Source: Gaeumannomyces sp. JS-464 (taxonomy: Eukaryota; Ascomycota; Sordariomycetes; Magnaporthales; Magnaporthaceae). Taken from it: DNA of 64,000 nucleotides. The notes under the pieces are model-generated. The model was not told where the DNA came from. It searched no databases and worked only from the letters and a program-made list of their open reading frames with translations. How positions within the stretch are numbered: position 1 is the first letter of the stretch; each line of letters opens with the position of its first letter. Position numbers and translations under genes: made by a program. Positions 46,563 through 58,546 of the stretch are shown one piece after another. The stretch spans positions 5,518,001-5,582,000 of the forward strand of contig NGZR01000001.1 in the NCBI GenBank assembly GCA_002197995.1, given 5' to 3'.

Positions 46563-48141
46563 CTATCCCATCAGGAAAAACGGGGGAAGCAATACTGCAT
46601 ACAAGATAGCACTCCAGTTGTTGCAGCCTGGCGACCTAAGCCTGAAGGCAGTGGCTACTGAAGCCTTGGGCGTGGTGGCTGGGCTCGCATCCCCGGGGAC
46701 TGAGGCAGCGGTGGCGTCCCCCGTCCCGGCCCCGAAGTGGGGATCCGCAACCGAAGCGGGCGTAGTAGGCACTCCGGCAGAGGACACAGCAACACCGGCA
46801 GTCTTTACAGCCGGAACCACGTTGTCCTGCGGGCGGTCCTGTGCCAACGCCGGGCTCTTGGGCGCCGTCTTTGCCGGGTCGTAGGCCTGGCCCGTGACGG
46901 CGTCCCGGTACCAGTTTCCTTTGGGGTCCCCCATGCATTCGCCGATGGTGACGAGCTTGTAGTTGAGTCTGCGGGCCTCATCGATCATGTATTGAATTAG
47001 GCCTCCGCGGACGGTGCGCTCCTGGATGTCGTGCGCGATGCACAAGAAGGCGGATGAGGCGGGGTTGCGGCTCGAGAGGGCGGACAGGTACGTGCTGCGT
47101 GAGTACGCAGGGCTTCCTTCCCAATCTCTCGTATCGACGTCGTAGTTGGCCTACCGGCCATGTACCCCCGGTGTTAGCAGAATGGAACAAGATCAGGGCC
47201 CGGTGGGCAGCGGCGTGACATACAACATGGTATCCCAGCGCCTTGAGTTCGCTCAAGACGTCCGCATTGAGCTTAGCATACGGTGGCCTGAAGTAGGTGG
47301 GCAAGACGCCGAGTATGCTGGCGATGGCGATCTCGTTCTTGACGATCTGGTCGCGCCGCTGCTGCTTGGACAGGGCGGTCATGTCCTGATGGCTCCAGGT
47401 ATGACTGGCCACCTGGTGCCCTTCGTCCCACATGCGCTTCACAATCGGTGCGTACCCCGAGGTCGGGTCGTTGATCTGGCCCTTTCCGCCGTTGGCACCT
47501 ACTATGAAGAAGGTAGCCTTGACGCCGTTACGGCTGAGGATGTCCAGCGCCTCGGACGTGTAGACGTACGGCCCATCGTCAAAGGTCAGCGCCACAGTGC
47601 CGCTCGCCCGGCAGTGGGTCAGCTCGACGCCGTAGGGGAGGTCCCCTATTGGCGGCCTGGGGATCGACGAGGTGTCCTTGCCCGAGGGGCTCTTGTTGCC
47701 GTCGCACTTGGGGCCGAAGCTCAGCTGGCATCCAGGGGCGACGCACGAAGCCGAGTCGGAAGCACATATTCCCTAGAAAGAAGCCCCAGACATCCCAGGG
47801 CGACACAAGTTTTTCAGCTTCCGAGCTCGTGGCTCCTTTATCGTCGTCGAGAGTCGCCCGCAGGCACCGAACTAACCGTTTCTGAGCAGCAGAGTCCGGC
47901 GGCGCACACCGCATGGCCTCCGGACGTTCCGCACCTCCCCAGCCTGGACGTCTCGCTTTCCGAGAGATTTCGTAGCGGACGGTCCAGGGGATGACCCGGC
48001 CCAGCCGAACAGTTTCCCGTTGTCGCCTCGACCGAGGATATCGACAAACGGGATCCGCACAGGAGCCTGTAAGCCTGCAAAAAGTGCACCTGTGCTACTT
48101 GGAGCAGCCAGCAAGGCTGCCAGGTAGGATGCCACCCGCAT
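46563..48141 (-). CDS. CBM18 chitin deacetylase (CE4/NodB), probable GPI anchor, frame-shifted once
   Basis: Exons 47877-48141, 47224-47772 and 46563-47150, about 466 residues. The enzyme removes acetyl groups from chitin to give chitosan in the wall. A signal peptide (about 1-20) precedes a CBM18 chitin-binding domain (RCGTSGGHAVCAAGLCCSE, then GICASDSASC after intron 1) with eight Cys in hevein order. The NodB domain has TFDDGP (151-156), HTWSH (212-216), RPPY (250-253), DTRDW and AHDI. These supply the metal-binding Asp/His/His triad and the catalytic base and acid. A Ser/Thr/Pro/Ala-rich stretch and a hydrophobic C-terminus (SAILYAVLLPPFFLMG) suggest a GPI anchor. Before the CBM18 the frame slips at the four-base run 47937-47940; one base fewer restores it. 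Intron 1 splits the CBM18, intron 2 the NodB core. Confidence 0.9.
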
Positions 48142-51100
48142 GTGTATTTGTGTGAAGGCGGCCGGCGTTTATTCTGCTGCGGACGGCGAGGGAGCGAAAC
48201 AAATCAAGAAAAACGTCCGATTGCAGGAGACGTAAATGTAGGGCTGGCGTGCCGACTAGCACTGCCCCATCTATAGGGACTTAACCTACGGGTGGACAGA
48301 TGGGAAGACAGTCTTCAGGACAGTGACGTGCTTGCAAACAGCATCTTAGTTTTTGGCTGCCTCGGTGGCTGAAGGGGCTTTGACAGAGTTCGGGCAGCCC
48401 GAGCGATTGCAAGGTGCGCTTTGGCCCGGGTCAGAGCCATGTCGATGTTCAGTGAAGGAGTCTTCCAGAGTGTGTTCGCGTGTGTAGCAATAGCTAGTCG
48501 CGGTGGAAGCTGGGCATTCAATCCAGCTGACATAGAGAACAGGACAGAAGCCGAATCCGTGCTGGATGTGATAGGGTCTCTGGCCATCTTGGCCGACGTG
48601 CCCGTAAGCATGCATGCTTGGACCACTAGCGATCTTCGGCTCCTGTCAATTTCGGTCTCAGGAAGACACTGTATTCCTCGAGGAGGCTCAGTCGAGAAAA
48701 CCAGACTAGCAGGACTTCTGCCGTGACTGTGGAAGAACGACCGTTCGCCGTTGGCGTCGGGCTAGCCTTGGCCGGGCGTCCCGCTACTCTGGTCTCTGCG
48801 GTAACCCTAACCGTCTTGATCTGGGTCTAGGGAGGGCCGAAAACTGTTGGGTAGAGTTGTCGTTGTTTTCCGGAAGGCTTGTGTCGTTCCACTCAACAGT
48901 TGACGGATAGATATAACCGAGCTGCGAGAGTCGGGTCTTGGCGCTTCCCGACTCTAGCCCCGATCGCCAAGGCTATCCAAAGAATGGCGCCTCCCGTCTT
49001 GGCTGTGGACCGTTTCCTGGAGCGAGCACGGATCGTCGATGGATCTTCCATGGAAGCACTTGGTAGCTGAAGCGCAGCCCGAGCAGAATGCAGGATGCAT
49101 GATGGCTACGCAGAAGCTATCCGAAACTTCAGCAAAAAATGTAAGATGTAAGCGAGATCTAGCCCCTGCGCTGGTTCGGGTGTTCATGTTGGCGCTTCGA
49201 CTCCTGAGCGTATCGAGGACAAGTGCAGGAAGGCTTGGCCGATTGGGCTGCAGTCGACTTTAGCCTGTCACCTCTGCAGCACGAATCGGCTGCCAGTATC
49301 CAATAAAGGCCGATCCTCTCTTCACTTTTGTCGTGTGGGGGTGAGGTGTTGGTGTCTGGAGGATTGCGCATTCGGGTTTTACACTTTCTATTTGTGGGAA
49401 CGCAAAGAAGCTCGCTTTCCAGTGGGTTTCGTGCTTCGAGGCGTCATTGAGCGCTAACCGAAGGAGTAGCGAATGGCCGATTGTCTTATCCAGCATCTGG
49501 GCGACCGACGAGCCTATCAGGAGGTCCCCAATCAGCCCCTCCCCGTCTTGACATCATCCCCGAGGGTGGGTGTAACGCTATCGATGTGGTGGCAGCCACC
49601 ATGTTGGGGTGGCATTGGGAGTGACGCTGTTTGATCTGTAACACCTGGGCGGCTCTTGCGACTGCCCCGAGCCTGGGATCAATGATGCGAGGGAAAGCGG
49701 CAGATGGGCACCAGCTACGGCAGCGAGGGAACGTTGGACGAAATTCAGACCGTTACATGGATTGAAAAAAGTACGAGATTTCCGAGGTTGCTCGGGTTCC
49801 GCATGCAATTTTCTGCCTTGGAAACCCGGACCCGGTCGTCATTGGTTTTCTCGCTTTAGCTGCCAACTGAGCTTCCTTGTCTGGTTTTCCCATCCGAACT
49901 GATACGAACGCGAAGTTGCGCAAAGTCGACGGGATGATCCCTGTATCCCAGCATTGGAACCGCACCGGGCTTATTGTTTAGATGCGTCCCAAGGAAGCTT
50001 GTTGCCTTTGCCGTGCGGGAGTGGAAGAAGCGGTTTCCATTGTGTCGAGCACAAAGTCGGCCTCCACGCGAGGGCTGCCACGCAGACAGCACACCCGACC
50101 AACCGCAGCTGAGGGTTGGCCAGCACAAGTCCATGAGAGTCGATCGTGATTGCGCAAGCCAGGAAGGTCCAGATCAGCGACCCGCATCGCAGGATCCCAA
50201 CGGGCAGGCTCAATGGCTGCTCGGATGGAGTTGGCTGCAGGAGGTCTCCACCAGCGTGATGGCTGAGGTGACGCACAGCTAGCCAGCGCTCCCTGTCGGT
50301 CCCCATCCAACATGTGGGCGGCCGTCAAGAAAAATAACCTGCGTCCATCTTTGGCCAAGACCCCTGTTGCTCCTCCTTTTTCCCCGTCTCCTCGCTTCCA
50401 AGAATCCAAAACACTGTCCTGCGCAACATACCAACATTAATCAAATCGCTTTTGCTTGCCATCCTGTCTGCCCTACCTACACAGTCCCTGATGCTTGTAT
50501 TTGCTGTTTATCGCCTTTATTCTTGACAGTATAATTGCGCCTCTTGTCCTGTCTCTCCGCTCCTCCTTACTGCTTTGTTTGCACCCCACATTTCCTCCCT
50601 AGATGACGACGGCTCCCACACGGCAACCGTCTCAGCTGCGGTTTTGACGCCTGAGCGGGCGCACCACACAAAAGGTCCAACGGCGTTCTATCGCTCCCTG
50701 ACAACGCTCGCGCGTCTGCCAGCGCGAACAGGGCTCGTTTCCCTCGAACCCGCTGCCAGTTGATCTGCTCCCCGCAGTCCCGCCGTTGCGCGATAGCAGC
50801 CAAACCGAGGAGAGACCGAAACCGAGAACCCCTGCCGAGAACAAGAACGATCCGGCCGAAACGGTTGATGGACAGCGATCACCTCCCGCCGTCGCCTACT
50901 ATCAACCCGCTGCCTACCCACGCCTACCTCCGTCCCTTTCCGACTCCTAATTTTCCGATCCCCTTGTACCCTAGGAGCTGCAAATTATATCTTCCCCCAG
51001 ATATCCAACCAGCGACGCATGCCTCCCTGGCTTGAGCTCCCACGCCGTCGAGACAACTCCTGTGACCTTGTCGACCGGCATCTTGTCGACCAGCCTTCAA

Positions 51101-51317
51101 GTCACGGAATACACCCTTTGCGACATACGACTGGCACCCGCGGGGTCTCAACTTGACCTGCTGGGAGGCACTGGGTTTTGGGGCGGCGCCCGGAGCTTTC
51201 CCCTTAGTCGCGAGCTTGACTAGCTCTTGCTGTCAGCCCTGGCGCCCAAGGCCGGCTGCTGGCCCATTCCACGTCCAACAAGACTGGTCGCAACCGGAGA
51301 AGGAGGCTCGCGCCAGC
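48142..51317. other. 3.2-kb divergent intergenic region
   Basis: Between the chitin deacetylase and NIPA-like genes. It should hold both promoters and, for the NIPA gene, a long pyrimidine-rich 5' leader (about 50410-50600). No open frame has conserved features, and no RNA gene is seen. Confidence 0.4.
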
Positions 51318-53856
51318 ATGGACCACCAGGGTGCGGCGGAAGGGCTCGCTGCAGCCCACGAGCTGTACGCTCGAGCCGGCGGCATCGGGCCAAGCGGCGT
51401 GGAGCGCCCGCCCATCTTCAAAGGTCATCGGCATCGTTCTCGCTGCGTCCTCGGGGCTCTTTATTGGCAGTTCGTTCGTGCTGAAGAAGTACGGCCTGCT
51501 GAAAGCAAACGAGAAGTACAGCGAGGTCGCCGGCGAAGGCTATGGCTACCTAAAAAACTTCTGGTGGTGGTCCGGAATGATACTCATGATCTTCGGCGAG
51601 ATCCTCAACTTTGTCGCCCTATCCTTCACTGACGCCATCCTCGTCACACCCCTCGGCGCCCTGTCGGTTGTCATATGCGCCATCCTGTCTGCAATCTTCC
51701 TCAAGGAACGCCTTAGCATGGTCGGCAAAGTTGCCTGCTTCCTGTGCATCGTCGGCTCCATCGTCATCGTTCTGAACGCCCCCGCCCACTCGTCCGTCGC
51801 CAACATCCAGCAGATGCAGGCCTTCGTCATAACGCCTGGCTTCCTCAGCTACGCAGGTGTCATTGTCGTCGGCTGCATAATAGCCGCTCTGTACGCCGGC
51901 CCGAGGTGGGGAAAGAAGAACATGCTGGTCTACATCTCCATCTGCAGCTGGATCGGAGGCCTGAGCGTCGTCGCCACCCAAGGTCTCGGTGCTGCTATAA
52001 TCACCCAGATCGGCGGCACGCCCCAGTTCAACCAGTGGTTCCTATACGTGCTCTTGGTCTTCGTTATCGCCACGCTGCTGACCGAGATCATCTACTTGAA
52101 CGTCAGTGACCAAAGAAGGACATATCAGCGGAGACGCTCTCTGTTTATATCTAGTTCATTTCGGCTAACATACTTCTTGTATCCTGAACAGAAAGCCTTG
52201 AATCTCTTCAACGCCGCCATGGTGACGCCAACCTATTACGTCTACTTTACGAGCTCTACAATCATCGCATCGAGCGTCCTTTTTCAAGGATTCAAGGGGA
52301 CTCCGACATCCATCGTTACAGTTGTCAATGGTTTCCTGACCATTTGCGCCGGTGTTGTCCTGCTTCAGCTTTCCAAATCGGCCAAGGATGTTCCGGATAC
52401 GGCCGTGTTCAAGGGGGACCTAGACCAAATCCATACCATCGCGGAGCAAGAACAGAGCGAGACGGATCCCAAGGCCGACGCTATTCGTGGCACCGCCGCC
52501 ATCATCAGGCGGCTCTCAAGCGCACGGCTCAAGATGGAGGCAGATGAGCTGAAGAGAATGCACGAGGAGAAGCAACAGGAAACCCTTGCCCCGCTCAATG
52601 AAGATGGTGCTCAGTTCGAGTGGGACGGCATCAGAAGGCGGCGGACGATATATGGCAGCACGCGGTCGCGTGCCATGACGTCTCCCTCGCCCAACCCGTT
52701 CGGGAGTCCCACGCCGACACCACATCCGCCCCTCGGCTGGTCGCATTTCCCGACACAAGAAGAGCTCGACGCGCTCGACAGGCCCTCTAGTCCGGGTGCG
52801 CTGTCGAGCATCGTCGGGACCATTCGCACCCGGGCCAGAAGCGCATTTGTGCCGCCACAGAGCGCGCCTGGTACCTCCCACGATGACGACGACCCGAACA
52901 AGCACATGCGAAGCCCGCTACACCCAGTACCTCTGACCGACATGAATGTTCCTGGCGGCGGGAACGGCCAGGATCTCGAGTCAGGCGTCTACAGCAACGG
53001 GAAGAGCCCCTCCAAGGCTAGGTACCAAGGCAGCACGCTCAGCGTCCCTGGTACCACGCGCAGCGCCCCGCCTGGGAGACCTCGAGGTGTCTCCGAAGTG
53101 AGCGATGTCAGCAGCCTCGGCCCTCCGCCGACGCCACCTCCCCACGGGACTCGCAGACAGTTCAGCTTTCAGAGATTTGGACTAGGTCTTGGGTTGAGGC
53201 ACGGAAACAACTCACCGCAGCAGCAGCAGCCACAGCAATCACATGCAGATGCTGCTGGCGTGGGAGGCGGAGATGGTGCAGCAGACTCTCCGCGCCCGCC
53301 TTCAAGTCGCCGGCCCGGAAGCCTCGCCGCTAGGACCAGGGGCTACTCCAACCCACCAGCCCAAGAGGCGAGCGAGGAAGAGCGCCTAGGCCTTGTGACG
53401 GGAGACACGCGTTCGCTGCCGTCGCTGCCACGCTACGGCGATGTCGTGTACGAGGACGAGGAGCTGGAGAGATTTCCTTCAGAGGAAAAGAAGGAGGCCA
53501 GATATGGACGCGGCATTACCAACTCGCCGCCAAGGCAGCCTGCCGGCGGGGACGAGGAGACAGTTGCCGAGTACGAAGCCCGGCGCAGGCGGTGGAACGA
53601 GACCCGTGGCGGGGGCGGGAGAGCAGCTCCAGCGGCGGAGCAAGTCCGACAAGGCCACCTCGCGGGAACGCGAGACAATAGCCCCCTGCTCCGGGAGGGA
53701 CTGGCGGGGCGTACGTATGACGCCCTTACTCGCACAATTGCTGCGATAACGACGACCACGATGACCAGCATTTTCTTCAAGTGGGTTTTCCAGCGACAAA
53801 GACTCGATGAATCTAAGTTTTGCGACCCGATTATGTTTCCAGACCCGGCACTCTGA
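51318..53856 (+). CDS. NIPA-like magnesium transporter with long fungal tail, frame-shifted near the start
   Basis: Exons 51318-52101 and 52192-53856, about 815 residues with one extra G at 51423-51424 discounted. NIPA proteins (PF05653) move Mg2+ through membranes with nine helices. The first is KVIGIVLAASSGLFIGSSFVLKK, then WWSGMILMIFGEILNFVAL, AILVTPLGALSVVICAILSAIFLKERL, GKVACFLCIVGSIVIVLNAP, and on to STIIASSVLFQGFKG and NGFLTICAGVVLLQLSKS. Residues about 360-815 form a Pro/Ser/Arg-rich, probably disordered tail, much longer than in animal NIPA proteins. The start MDHQGAAEG...ERPPIFK lies one frame away from KVIGIVLA. The 90-bp intron is a multiple of three and has no stop, so a retained form adding 30 residues is possible. 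Confidence 0.85.
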
Positions 53857-54935
53857 CCTGGCTCATCCAGGCAGAGATGTAAGACTACTTGCACGCACGA
53901 TTCCTACCGAGGGACCTGGTGGCCTAGCTCGTGACCTGACCGACTAGGACGAGAACGCAGCTTACCTGGCTAGGTATTCCTACACATCATTTTGTACATT
54001 AGACTACTGATTTGGACCCGGCGCATCTGGGGAGTACACACCATGAGCAGCAACGCAGCATGGAAAATCATTAGAGGGGTACATGGGAGGATATTTGGGG
54101 GACTCGAGCTATGTTCTTTGTAGTCCTCTTTACACACACATAGCTTCCTCGCCCTTGGGAAAGACCCGGCTTTTCGTCGAGGCGACCTTTTTTTGTACAA
54201 CGAAGCCCTCGACAATCAGAAGAAATATGAAGTAATTCTTATTATTCATGGGTTGTCTTGTTGTTGTTTCTCATGTAAGCCCGTGACCGGCATGCTGCCT
54301 GCCTCTAATGTAGCTACAATTCTTCGACAAAGCTATCATTTCGCATAGTCGTTGCTTGCCGAAATCTATTCATCTCCGCTGCTTATGCAAACATTTGCGC
54401 CCTGCTCCGCGCGCGTCGCCCGAGTACATCCAACCAAGATAGATAGTGTTGGTGCTTGCCTTTTGCTATACCGCTTGTAGCAATACTGAATGTTGAATGG
54501 CGTGTGAAAATAAAAGTGTTGGGAAATAGGGAAGAAATTTCGTGTCGTGCGTAAAAACATCATAAAGTCATGGGCATCTCGTTCGATGAGAGGGGTAGAA
54601 ACAATGGGAAAACAAGAAAGTAGACAAATAATAATAATAGTATCGAAGCGCTGCGAACGCCGGGTATGCGCCGCAGAAAAGGAGATGTTCCAGAACGCCT
54701 TACTATGCCAGGGCCATAGGTGGTGAGAAGAAGTAAGATGTATGCAAACAGGGGATTTTTCTTCCCTCGTCTCTCGCGCCCCCCCAAAAGCGGTAAAGAA
54801 AAGAGATCCGGCGGATATTCCGCCAGGACCATGCCGTGTTAAGTGGGGATGGAAACAAAAAGGCTGGAAACTCGATGAAAATGAATTCGAGCTGGGGGTT
54901 CCCTTGATATCGCGGAGGCGCGCACGACGGGTGGA
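53857..54935. other. Convergent 3' intergenic region
   Basis: About 1.1 kb between the 3' ends of the NIPA-like and CHIP-like genes. It is noticeably more AT-rich than the genes, as is usual for 3' flanks. No gene is supported. Confidence 0.4.
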
Positions 54936-56035
54936 TCACCAGTCCACGGCCCAGCCGTTCTCTTCGAGGAACTCGTCGCACGCCTGCTTGAGGCCCAAGT
55001 TCGGGCGCAGGTCCGACGGCTGCAGCGGCTCGCGGGTGAGGGGGTCCGTGGGGTGTCTCCGGAGGTGTTCCATGATGGTCGAGCGTTCGTACGACTTGCC
55101 GGTTTTTGTCTAGCGGGTTGGAACATGTTAGCTACCACCATCTTCTGTGGTTGTGTGAGGGATTCAAAGCATTCCTTCCTTGGCAGAGAGAGAGGGGGGA
55201 CTCACAATGACGGGGTCTACCATGAAGCCGAAGCCGATGTCGTCAATGGCCCAGTCCGGGACGGTCCTCCTCTTTGCCGCGGCGGAGCGCGACCTCTCGA
55301 AGACGTCGGCCACCAGCCTGGCCTTGGCGGCGTAGTCGTCGGCCACCATGCGGCGCGTCGGCTCGGCCTCGTCGCCGTCGGCCAGGAGCGCCTCGAGCTC
55401 GCCTTCGCGCTCGCGCTCGAGCAGCGCCAGGACCTCCCTCTCGAGCCGGCCGTCCTCGCGCTCGCGCCGGCGCTCGCGGTCCTCCCAGCGGTCCTTCTTG
55501 CAGCGCAGCACCAGCTCCGTCACTTTTGGCAGGGAGCGGTCGTTGGTGGCCACGCAGAGCTGGTGCGCGCGCGTCGCGTGCGAGAGGGCGCCGTCGAGGT
55601 CGAAGCCCTCCTCGGCCTTGGCCTGCGCCATGTAGTAGTGGGCCTTGAAGCTGTCGGGGCTGAGCTTGAGGCAGTCTGTGCAGTCGCTTATGGCCAGGTC
55701 CCAGAATTTCTGCTTTAGCCTCGCCATGGCGCGGTTGGTGAAAAGGGCGGCGTTTTTGGGGTCGAGGATGATTCTGTTTGGAGGGGCGCGGCGGGGGAAG
55801 TAAGTGCCTGTTAGTCTAGTGCAGCCCCTGGCATCTCCTGCGGGGATCATCTCCTCGTCCTCGTCCTCGGCGCCTGGCGCTAGAATGGGCCCAGCAGGGT
55901 TCAAGAGGCATGGGCTGTGGAGAAGAGAATGCCGTGATAAACGTACGCCTTCGAGTAAAAGCTCTCGGCGCCAGCAAAGTCGCCTTGCTGAAAGTGGCGG
56001 TTTCCCTCCTCTTTGAGGCGAATTGCTTCAGCCAT
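54936..56035 (-). CDS. CHIP-like (STUB1) TPR/U-box ubiquitin ligase
   Basis: Exons 55947-56035, 55206-55773 and 54936-55109, 276 residues. CHIP binds Hsp70/Hsp90 tails through TPRs and ubiquitinates misfolded clients through a U-box. The first TPR starts EAIRLKEEGNRHFQQGDFAGAESFYSKA; the second has NAALFTNRAMARLKQKFWDLAISDC; the third SFKAHYYMAQAKAEEGFDLDGALSHATRAHQL. A strongly charged coiled-coil helix (Arg/Glu-rich, about residues 115-175) follows. The U-box runs from VPDWAIDDIGFGFMVDPVI to KTGKSYERSTIMEHLRRHPTDPLTREPLQPSDLRPNLGLKQ and on to the end. The splice before the final exon falls inside the U-box and keeps it whole. There is no frame error. It is slightly shorter than human CHIP. 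Confidence 0.92.
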
Positions 56036-56251
56036 GGCGCCACCTCCTTCTTGCCGTCACTTTTAAGAGATGCAGTGGTAGTCTCGGGGTATGCGGAAAA
56101 GCTGGGCGGATGTTTTGTTTTGTACGGTTCTTGAAGCCGCTTCGCCGTTTGTTATCGTTCGCCCGCTGCCGGCAGATTCGGAAGTCGAGCAGTCCCGGGG
56201 AATAAATTCTTTACTCCGGCGGTCGAGGGGGTTGCCGGCACTGGGTCAGCC

Positions 56252-56271
56252 CAAGGCAAGGCAAGGCAAGG
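56252..56271. repeat. Tandem repeat, 5-bp unit CAAGG x4
   Basis: Four perfect copies of CAAGG, about 220 bp upstream of the CHIP start. A simple microsatellite. Confidence 0.9.
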
Positions 56272-56324
56272 CAGACTTGTAAGGGTCGGGCTACCGTGGG
56301 TAGTGTTACAGGAGCAGGCCTCTT

Positions 56325-56348
56325 GGGCTCTCGGGCTCTCGGGCTCTC
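56325..56348. repeat. Tandem repeat, 8-bp unit GGGCTCTC x3
   Basis: Three perfect copies in a row, 54 bp beyond the CAAGG repeat. Confidence 0.9.
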
Positions 56349-57037
56349 TTGACGTCGTGGGACAAAGCACGGTGGGCGCACGCCAAGGTAGACAATGACG
56401 CGCCCGAGCTTCGAGGCGCAAAACGTGGGGTTTAAACGTGCCGCCACGCCAACGCTGCTGCGAGCTGCTGGGCAAGCGTGCTTGTCACCCCACTTGGGCC
56501 AATTAGTCAACCTCGCACGCGACGGGCCCAGCACTGGGAAGCTTCCAGAACGCCGTCCACGACGACCAGCGCCAGTTGCCTCGTGTCGGGCGCTATCTCG
56601 CGTCACGTCACTCAAGGACAGTCCGAGAAGTACAAGGCACACAATTGATTCTCGTGATGCTGTATATCTTAGGTACTTCTAGCCTTACACCACAGAGACA
56701 TGGATTCTCTCTCGCAGAGGGCTTATCAAGTTTCTCCAAAGGGAATCTGTGAGAGTTTGAGGCCAGCAGCCGCCATCAGCGCATTCTCGGTATCCGCTTC
56801 ATATCCAATCCAAGTCATCCTGCCCCAGATCTCAGCGGCCATGTATGTTTGCTGGTTTCTGAGACCCCATTCCCGCCTGTACCGTGCCAAGGTATTTTAA
56901 GAGCCCTTGGCCGCAAAGTCTTGCAAGGATAGAAACGCTGCATTGGTGGTGTGTGACGGTAGAAGGATCAGCTAGTTTTTGCTTCAATTTTACCTTTTTC
57001 CATTGTCCCATATAACTCTACCGAATAAGAGCATAAA

Positions 57038-58546
57038 CTATATCTTGGCAAATACGGTGGGAACCTTGCCAGCCATCTCGACGAGGGTGCTCTTGTTCTG
57101 CACCCAGGCCTCGAGACCCTTGTGGCCGTTCTCCACGCCGATGCCGCTCTGCTTCCAGCCGCCGACGGCCATCTCGGCAGGGGACTCGCCCCAAGTATTG
57201 ATCCAGGTGATGCCGGCCTCGAGCTGGGCGACAACCTGGTGGCACTGGTTGATGTCGCTCCCGAAGACGCCGGCGGCCAGGCCTAGCTCGGTGGCGTTGG
57301 CACGCCGGACGGCCTCGTCAACCGTATCGTAAGCCAGGATCGACATGACCGGGCCGAAGATCTCCTCCTTGACGATGCGCATGTCGTCGGTGCAGTCGGT
57401 AAAGACGGTGGGGCGGATCCAGAACCCGGCGCTCAGGGCCTCGGGGACGCCCGCGGGCCTGCCGACGCCGCCGCACAGCAGGCGGGCCTTGTCCACCTCG
57501 ATGCCGTGCTTGACGTAGGCCTCGACCTTGCCCAGGTGGACGCGGCTGCTCAGGGGCCCAAAGTTGGTGGCTGGGTCGAACAGGTCGCCGGCGCGGACGT
57601 GGGGGATCCGCTCGAGCACGGCGGCCTCGAACTCGGCCTTGAGGGCGCGCGGCACGAACACGCGCGTGCCGTTGGTGCAGACCTGGCCCGAGCTGTAATA
57701 GTTGGCCATCATGGCGCCGTCGGCTGCCTGCGCCACGTCCGCCCCGGGGAGCACGATCAGCGGGCTCTTGCCGCCGAGCTCCATGGTGACGGACCGGAGC
57801 CCGCCGGCGGCCGCGGCGGCAACCTTGCGGCCAGTGCTGACCTGGCCCGTGAAGCTGACCTTTGCGACGCCCGGATGGGACGATAGGCGGGCGCCGACGT
57901 CACCGGCGCCGTAGACGACGTTGAAGACACCGGCGGGCAGGCCGGCCTCGGCGTAGACCTCGGCGAGGTAATGGGCGTGCAGCGGGGTAAACTCGGACGG
58001 CTTGTAAACGAGCGTATTGCCGGCAGCCAGGCAGGGGGCCGACTTCCAGAGGGCGATCTGGATGGGGTAGTTCCAGGCGCCGATGGCGGCGCACGCGCCT
58101 AGCGGCTCCTTGCTAGTGTAGACCCAGGCGTCCGGGCGGAGGCGGAGCGACTCGCCGTTGAGGCCGCCCGAGGCGACGAGGTTGGCGTAGTAGGCCAGGA
58201 CGTCGGCCCCAGTGACGACGTCGACGGCCGAGGTCTCGGAGTAGGGCTTGCCGGTGTCGAGGGTCTCGACACGAGCGAGCTCGTCATTGCGGGCGCGCAG
58301 GATGGCTACGGCGCGCTGGAGGATCTGGGCACGCTCGGCCGGCGGCGTGCGGGACCAGGCCGGGAAGGCATCTTGGGCAGCAGCCACGGCGGCGTCAACG
58401 GCGGCGGGCGACGAAGTGTGGATAGTGCACAGGGGCTGGGCTGTGGATGGGTCAACGGTGGTGAAGGTGCCGGGGCTGTCCGGCGACGGCTGGACCTTGC
58501 CGCCGTAGAAGGCGTGGCGGTCCTTTTCGGGAGCGCTCGGCGCCAT
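57038..58546 (-). CDS. Betaine aldehyde dehydrogenase-like NAD(P)-dependent aldehyde dehydrogenase
   Basis: Single exon, 502 residues, intact. It oxidises an aldehyde to the acid with NAD(P). The active site is complete: Asn159 in [12 protein letters not shown], Lys182 in KPSE, Glu256 in MELGGKSP and nucleophile Cys290 in [14 protein letters not shown]. The [13 protein letters not shown] block and [16 protein letters not shown] are the forms found in betaine aldehyde dehydrogenases (BetB/BadA type), though ALDH subfamilies overlap and the substrate must be tested. There is no targeting sequence and no SKL-type C-terminus (it ends VFAKI). It is head-to-head with a choline-oxidase-like gene, which strongly supports the betaine aldehyde assignment. 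Confidence 0.9.
   Translation of the reverse strand: MAPSAPEKDRHAFYGGKVQPSPDSPGTFTTVDPSTAQPLCTIHTSSPAAVDAAVAAAQDAFPAWSRTPPAERAQILQRAVAILRARNDELARVETLDTGKPYSETSAVDVVTGADVLAYYANLVASGGLNGESLRLRPDAWVYTSKEPLGACAAIGAWNYPIQIALWKSAPCLAAGNTLVYKPSEFTPLHAHYLAEVYAEAGLPAGVFNVVYGAGDVGARLSSHPGVAKVSFTGQVSTGRKVAAAAAGGLRSVTMELGGKSPLIVLPGADVAQAADGAMMANYYSSGQVCTNGTRVFVPRALKAEFEAAVLERIPHVRAGDLFDPATNFGPLSSRVHLGKVEAYVKHGIEVDKARLLCGGVGRPAGVPEALSAGFWIRPTVFTDCTDDMRIVKEEIFGPVMSILAYDTVDEAVRRANATELGLAAGVFGSDINQCHQVVAQLEAGITWINTWGESPAEMAVGGWKQSGIGVENGHKGLEAWVQNKSTLVEMAGKVPTVFAKI

Larger units (their letters stand above)
56036..57037. other. Intergenic region between two minus-strand genes
   Basis: About 1 kb with the CHIP promoter and the 3' UTR of the aldehyde dehydrogenase. 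It holds two short tandem repeats listed separately. No gene is supported. Confidence 0.4.
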
